From a bacterium (GTDB lineage Bacteria; Thermosulfidibacterota; Thermosulfidibacteria; Thermosulfidibacterales; JALWSI01), in contig JALWSI010000061.1 in NCBI GenBank assembly GCA_027080315.1, forward strand, positions 1-7,711: a DNA stretch of 7,711 bases, given 5' to 3'. Position 1 is the stretch's first letter; every line of letters starts with the position of its first letter. Shown here piece after piece: positions 5,661-7,711 of this stretch. The notes beneath the pieces were generated by a model, which searched no databases, was not told where the DNA came from, and saw only the letters and a list, made by a program, of their open reading frames with translations. A program made the translations under genes and the position numbers.

Positions 5661-5714
5661 ATAGGGAATAGTTTAACCTCTCTTGACATAGGACCCTAAG
5701 GGTATAGTCTAACC
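5661..5714 (+). repeat. Two 18-bp direct repeats flanking the livK promoter, plus a palindrome
   Basis: An 18-bp element with core AGGGnATAGTnTAACC occurs at 5661-5678 and 5697-5714, exactly 36 bp apart, with 14 of 18 positions identical. The first copy ends just ahead of the -35 hexamer and the second overlaps the -10 region. An 11-bp inverted repeat ACCCT-A-AGGGT (5693-5703) lies in the promoter spacer. The layout fits a regulator binding two sites at the transporter promoter. The regulator is not identifiable here. Confidence 0.5.
5683..5710 (+). promoter_or_regulatory. Candidate promoter for the Liv transporter operon
   Basis: A perfect TTGACA -35 at 5683-5688 is followed after 16 bases by TAGTCT (5705-5710). 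An overlapping TATAGT (5703-5708) matches the -10 consensus better but leaves only 14 bases of spacer. Transcription would start near 5717 and give a leader of about 30 bases with the strong Shine-Dalgarno AAAGGAGGG at 5732-5740. Confidence 0.55.
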
Positions 5715-5747
5715 ATCACAAAAGCTCAGTGAAAGGAGGGTCAAGCT

Positions 5748-6971
5748 ATGAGGAGGTTCTTGGGGATTGGAGCTTCGTTGTTTGTGGCGGTAGCGGTGTT
5801 TTTGGCCTTCTCCCTGACCACGGGGGTTAAGGGAGCCCAGGCAGAGAATGTGATTAAGGTAGGCTGCGCAATCTCGTTCACCGGCAAAAAGAGCCGTTCT
5901 GGAAAGCTCTACGTTGACTCTTACAACATGGCTGTTGAAAAGATCAACGAGAGCGGCGGTGTAAAGGTGGGGGACAAGTACTACAAGCTCAAAATCATCT
6001 ACTACGACGACAAGAGCAGCGCAGATGAGAGCGCCAAGCTGGTAGAGAAGCTAATCTCTGAGGACAAGGTGAACTTCCTGTTAGGCCCCTACTCCAGCGG
6101 CATCACAATCCCCGACAGCATCATAGCCCAGAGGTACAGAATCCCCATGATTGAGGGTGGCGGTGCCTCGGGCAAGATCTTCAGCCGCGGCAACAAGTAC
6201 ATCTTTGGAACCCTTCCCCCTGCAGGTGAGTACTTCAAGACCACCCTTGAGATGATGAAGGGGTTCAAACCTGCTCCAAAGAGAATTGCCATTCTCTACG
6301 CCGACGACAAGTTTGATAAGAGCGTGGCTAAGGGAACCAAGAAGCTGGCCAAAGAGATGGGCTTCAAGGTGGTTGTTTACGAGAGGTACGCAGAAGGGGC
6401 CAGCGACTTCAACACCATCTTAACCAAAGTTAAGGCTGCCAAGGCAGACGCCGTGCTGGTTGCCGGCCACACCGAAGAGTCGTTGAACTTTGTGCAGCAG
6501 GCAAAAGAGCTGAACGTATGCCCCAAGATGATCTCTCTCACCGTTGGGCCCTCTGAGGCAGACTTCAGAAAGTCTCTTGGCAAAGATGCAGAGTACATCT
6601 TTGGTGTTGCAAGCTGGTCTCCTCAGATGAACTTCAAAGGGTACCTCTTCAAAGACACGAAGGAGTTTGTGAAAGAGTTTAAGAAGCGCTACGGTTACGA
6701 TCCCGATTACCACAACGCCAGTGGAATAGCAGATGTAGCGGTGTTGAAGAACGCCATTGAAAGAGCAGGCACGTTGGATCCACAGAAGGTGAGAGATGCC
6801 ATTGCCTCAACCTCATTGGACACCATCTACGGACACGTTGAGTTTGCACCAAATGGCCAGATCAAAGGGACAAGCGTGGTTCTGCAGATCCTGAACGGAG
6901 AGGTTGTCCAGGTCTATCCCAACGGTGCCAAGAAGCCCCACTATCCTGTACCTTGCTGGAAAGAGCGTTAA
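5748..6971 (+). CDS. LivK-like periplasmic amino-acid-binding protein (HAAT ABC transporter)
   Basis: Predicted protein of 407 residues. A Sec signal peptide is clear: basic MRRF, a hydrophobic core (about 5-22) and a signal-peptidase I site after Ala-Gln-Ala (30-32), giving a mature start near Glu33. There is no lipobox. The mature protein begins VIKVGCAISFTGKK and shows the two-lobed type-1 periplasmic-binding fold. LLGPYSSGITIPDS (111-124) lies in the N-lobe ligand region, and RIAILYADDKFDKSVAKGTKK (from 179) opens the C-lobe. The aspartate/glycine-rich repeat-lobe features are those of branched-chain amino acid or amide binding proteins. Ligand specificity cannot be read from sequence; leucine-type, other amino acids, urea or short amides are possible. 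AAAGGAGGG (5732-5740) precedes ATG 5748. A LivH-type permease follows after a terminator-like hairpin, as expected for a liv operon. Confidence 0.9.
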   Translation: MRRFLGIGASLFVAVAVFLAFSLTTGVKGAQAENVIKVGCAISFTGKKSRSGKLYVDSYNMAVEKINESGGVKVGDKYYKLKIIYYDDKSSADESAKLVEKLISEDKVNFLLGPYSSGITIPDSIIAQRYRIPMIEGGGASGKIFSRGNKYIFGTLPPAGEYFKTTLEMMKGFKPAPKRIAILYADDKFDKSVAKGTKKLAKEMGFKVVVYERYAEGASDFNTILTKVKAAKADAVLVAGHTEESLNFVQQAKELNVCPKMISLTVGPSEADFRKSLGKDAEYIFGVASWSPQMNFKGYLFKDTKEFVKEFKKRYGYDPDYHNASGIADVAVLKNAIERAGTLDPQKVRDAIASTSLDTIYGHVEFAPNGQIKGTSVVLQILNGEVVQVYPNGAKKPHYPVPCWKER

Positions 6972-7012
6972 AAAGAGAGGAAGTATTTAGACTGACTGAC
7001 AAAGGAAAAACA

Positions 7013-7047
7013 GGAGGGAGGGTTTGAAAAATAGCCCTCCCCCTTTT
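7013..7047 (+). terminator. Terminator-like hairpin between binding protein and permease genes
   Basis: The perfect 7-bp stem GGGAGGG (7016-7022) / CCCTCCC (7035-7041) has a 12-base A/T-rich loop that can be shortened by U-G and U-A pairs. Two further G-C pairs are possible across a bulged A at 7015. TTTT follows at 7044-7047, though interrupted two bases after the stem by CC. Partial termination here would make much more binding protein than permease, a common arrangement in such operons. The short T-tract suggests a leaky rather than full terminator. Confidence 0.65.
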
Positions 7048-7081
7048 ATGTTTACCACATCGCAAAAAAGAGAGGGGGTAA

Positions 7082-7711
7082 ATGCTGCTTCTTCAAATAA
7101 TCATCAACGGAATTCTTAAGGGAGGGCTTTATGCCCTGATGGCACTGGGCATGTCGTTAATCTGGGGGGTGATGGACATCATCAACATCGCCCATGGTTC
7201 CTTCATCATGCTTGGCGCTTTCACAACCTATTGGCTATGGCATCTCTTAGGTCTTGATCCCTTCATAGGTCTTATCGCATCAATAGTGGTGCTATTTGTT
7301 CTCGGATTCTTGATCCAGAAGTACGTGATAAACCTTGTGATAAGAGCCTCCATATTCGTAACCCTTATCCTCGCCTTTGGTATAGAGATCTTCATAAACA
7401 ACGCCGCTCTTGTTGCCTGGACTGCAGACGTTAGAAAGGTTCAGATCCCATACGCCGCCGCAAACTTCACCATTGGTGACGCCATAACCATTCCTCTGGT
7501 TCGTTTTGCGGCCTTTGTGTTGGCCTTCGTAATAGCCCTGATCTTCTTCTACATACTCAACAAAACCCGTCTGGGAAGGGCCATTAGGGCCACTTCCCAG
7601 GATCTTGATGCCGCAAGGCTATGCGGAGTAGATGTTGCAAACACCTACGCGATCACCTTTGGAATAGGTGTGGGTGCTGCCGGCGCTGCCGGCGCCCTAT
7701 GGTCTCTCCTC
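7082..7711 (+). CDS. LivH-like ABC transporter permease (partial, C-terminus beyond window)
   Basis: The first 210 residues of a branched-chain amino acid permease; the frame is open to the window end. The N-terminus MLLLQIIINGILKGGLYALM and the following ALGMSLIWGVMDIINIAHGS (21-40) with MLGAF are LivH hallmarks. Several hydrophobic membrane segments are visible (about 10-30, 35-55, 62-80, 93-112, 138-160). The cytoplasmic coupling region TRLGRAIRATSQDLDAARLCGVDV (162-185) contacts the ATPases in this family. LivH pairs with LivM and the LivG/LivF ATPases to import substrate delivered by the binding protein encoded just upstream; those genes presumably follow. The start at 7082 has AGAGGGGG (7071-7078) before it. 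Full-length members have about 290-300 residues, so roughly 80-90 are missing. Confidence 0.93.
   Translation, partial: MLLLQIIINGILKGGLYALMALGMSLIWGVMDIINIAHGSFIMLGAFTTYWLWHLLGLDPFIGLIASIVVLFVLGFLIQKYVINLVIRASIFVTLILAFGIEIFINNAALVAWTADVRKVQIPYAAANFTIGDAITIPLVRFAAFVLAFVIALIFFYILNKTRLGRAIRATSQDLDAARLCGVDVANTYAITFGIGVGAAGAAGALWSLL

Noticed and set aside
1-7711. CRISPR array, tRNA/rRNA gene or insertion sequence
   Set aside because: No spaced repeat array, cloverleaf-like segment, transposase-like frame or terminal inverted repeats were recognised on either strand.

Overview
The window looks like a chromosomal segment of an anaerobic, selenium-using bacterium, possibly thermophilic. The hints are heavy use of AGG/AGA arginine codons, a DUF5320/DUF134 cluster of the kind common in anaerobes, and a selenophosphate synthetase that itself appears to contain selenocysteine. 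I cannot assign a genus; Thermodesulfobacteriota-like, Synergistota-like or related anaerobes would all fit.

Region 1 (1-1059, + strand): a compact three-gene cluster. It encodes a Gly/Trp/Arg-rich DUF5320-type protein with a C-terminal coiled coil, a Gly/Arg-rich protein ending in a six-cysteine zinc-ribbon-like module, and a DUF134 helix-turn-helix protein. The promoter carries an exact 13-bp direct repeat, and each copy contains a perfect 10-bp palindrome. This is a candidate operator pair for the DUF134 protein.

Region 2 (1060-2479, + strand): about 240 bases with no convincing gene, then a possible 23-codon leader ORF overlapping (ATGA) an EmrA/HlyD-type membrane fusion protein. No inner-membrane pump or outer-membrane channel lies beside it in the window.

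Region 3 (2513-5571, - strand): a tightly packed selenium operon. Transcription order is DUF3343 (putative Se/S carrier), a class-V aminotransferase-fold cysteine desulfurase/selenocysteine lyase, YedF (TusA-like plus DsrE-like), then SelD. The last two junctions are ATGA overlaps. The key result is that selD does not start at the GTG at 3454. It starts at ATG 3535, inside the ATGA overlap, and reads through an in-frame TGA (3490..3488) at exactly the catalytic Cys/Sec position. A strong 8-bp hairpin follows at the right distance for a bacterial SECIS element. A conventional gene caller truncates the protein and loses its active-site loop.

Region 4 (5572-7711, + strand): a divergent intergenic region with a promoter embedded in 36-bp-spaced direct repeats. 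It is followed by a periplasmic LivK-like amino-acid-binding protein, a terminator-like hairpin, and the first 210 codons of a LivH-like permease that runs off the window. This is the start of a branched-chain amino acid (HAAT) ABC transporter operon.

Working together: the four minus-strand products would mobilise selenium from selenocysteine or a carrier, relay it through thiol/selenol groups and phosphorylate it to selenophosphate. Since SelD apparently needs Sec for its own synthesis, the pathway would be self-dependent. The other regions appear functionally independent of it.
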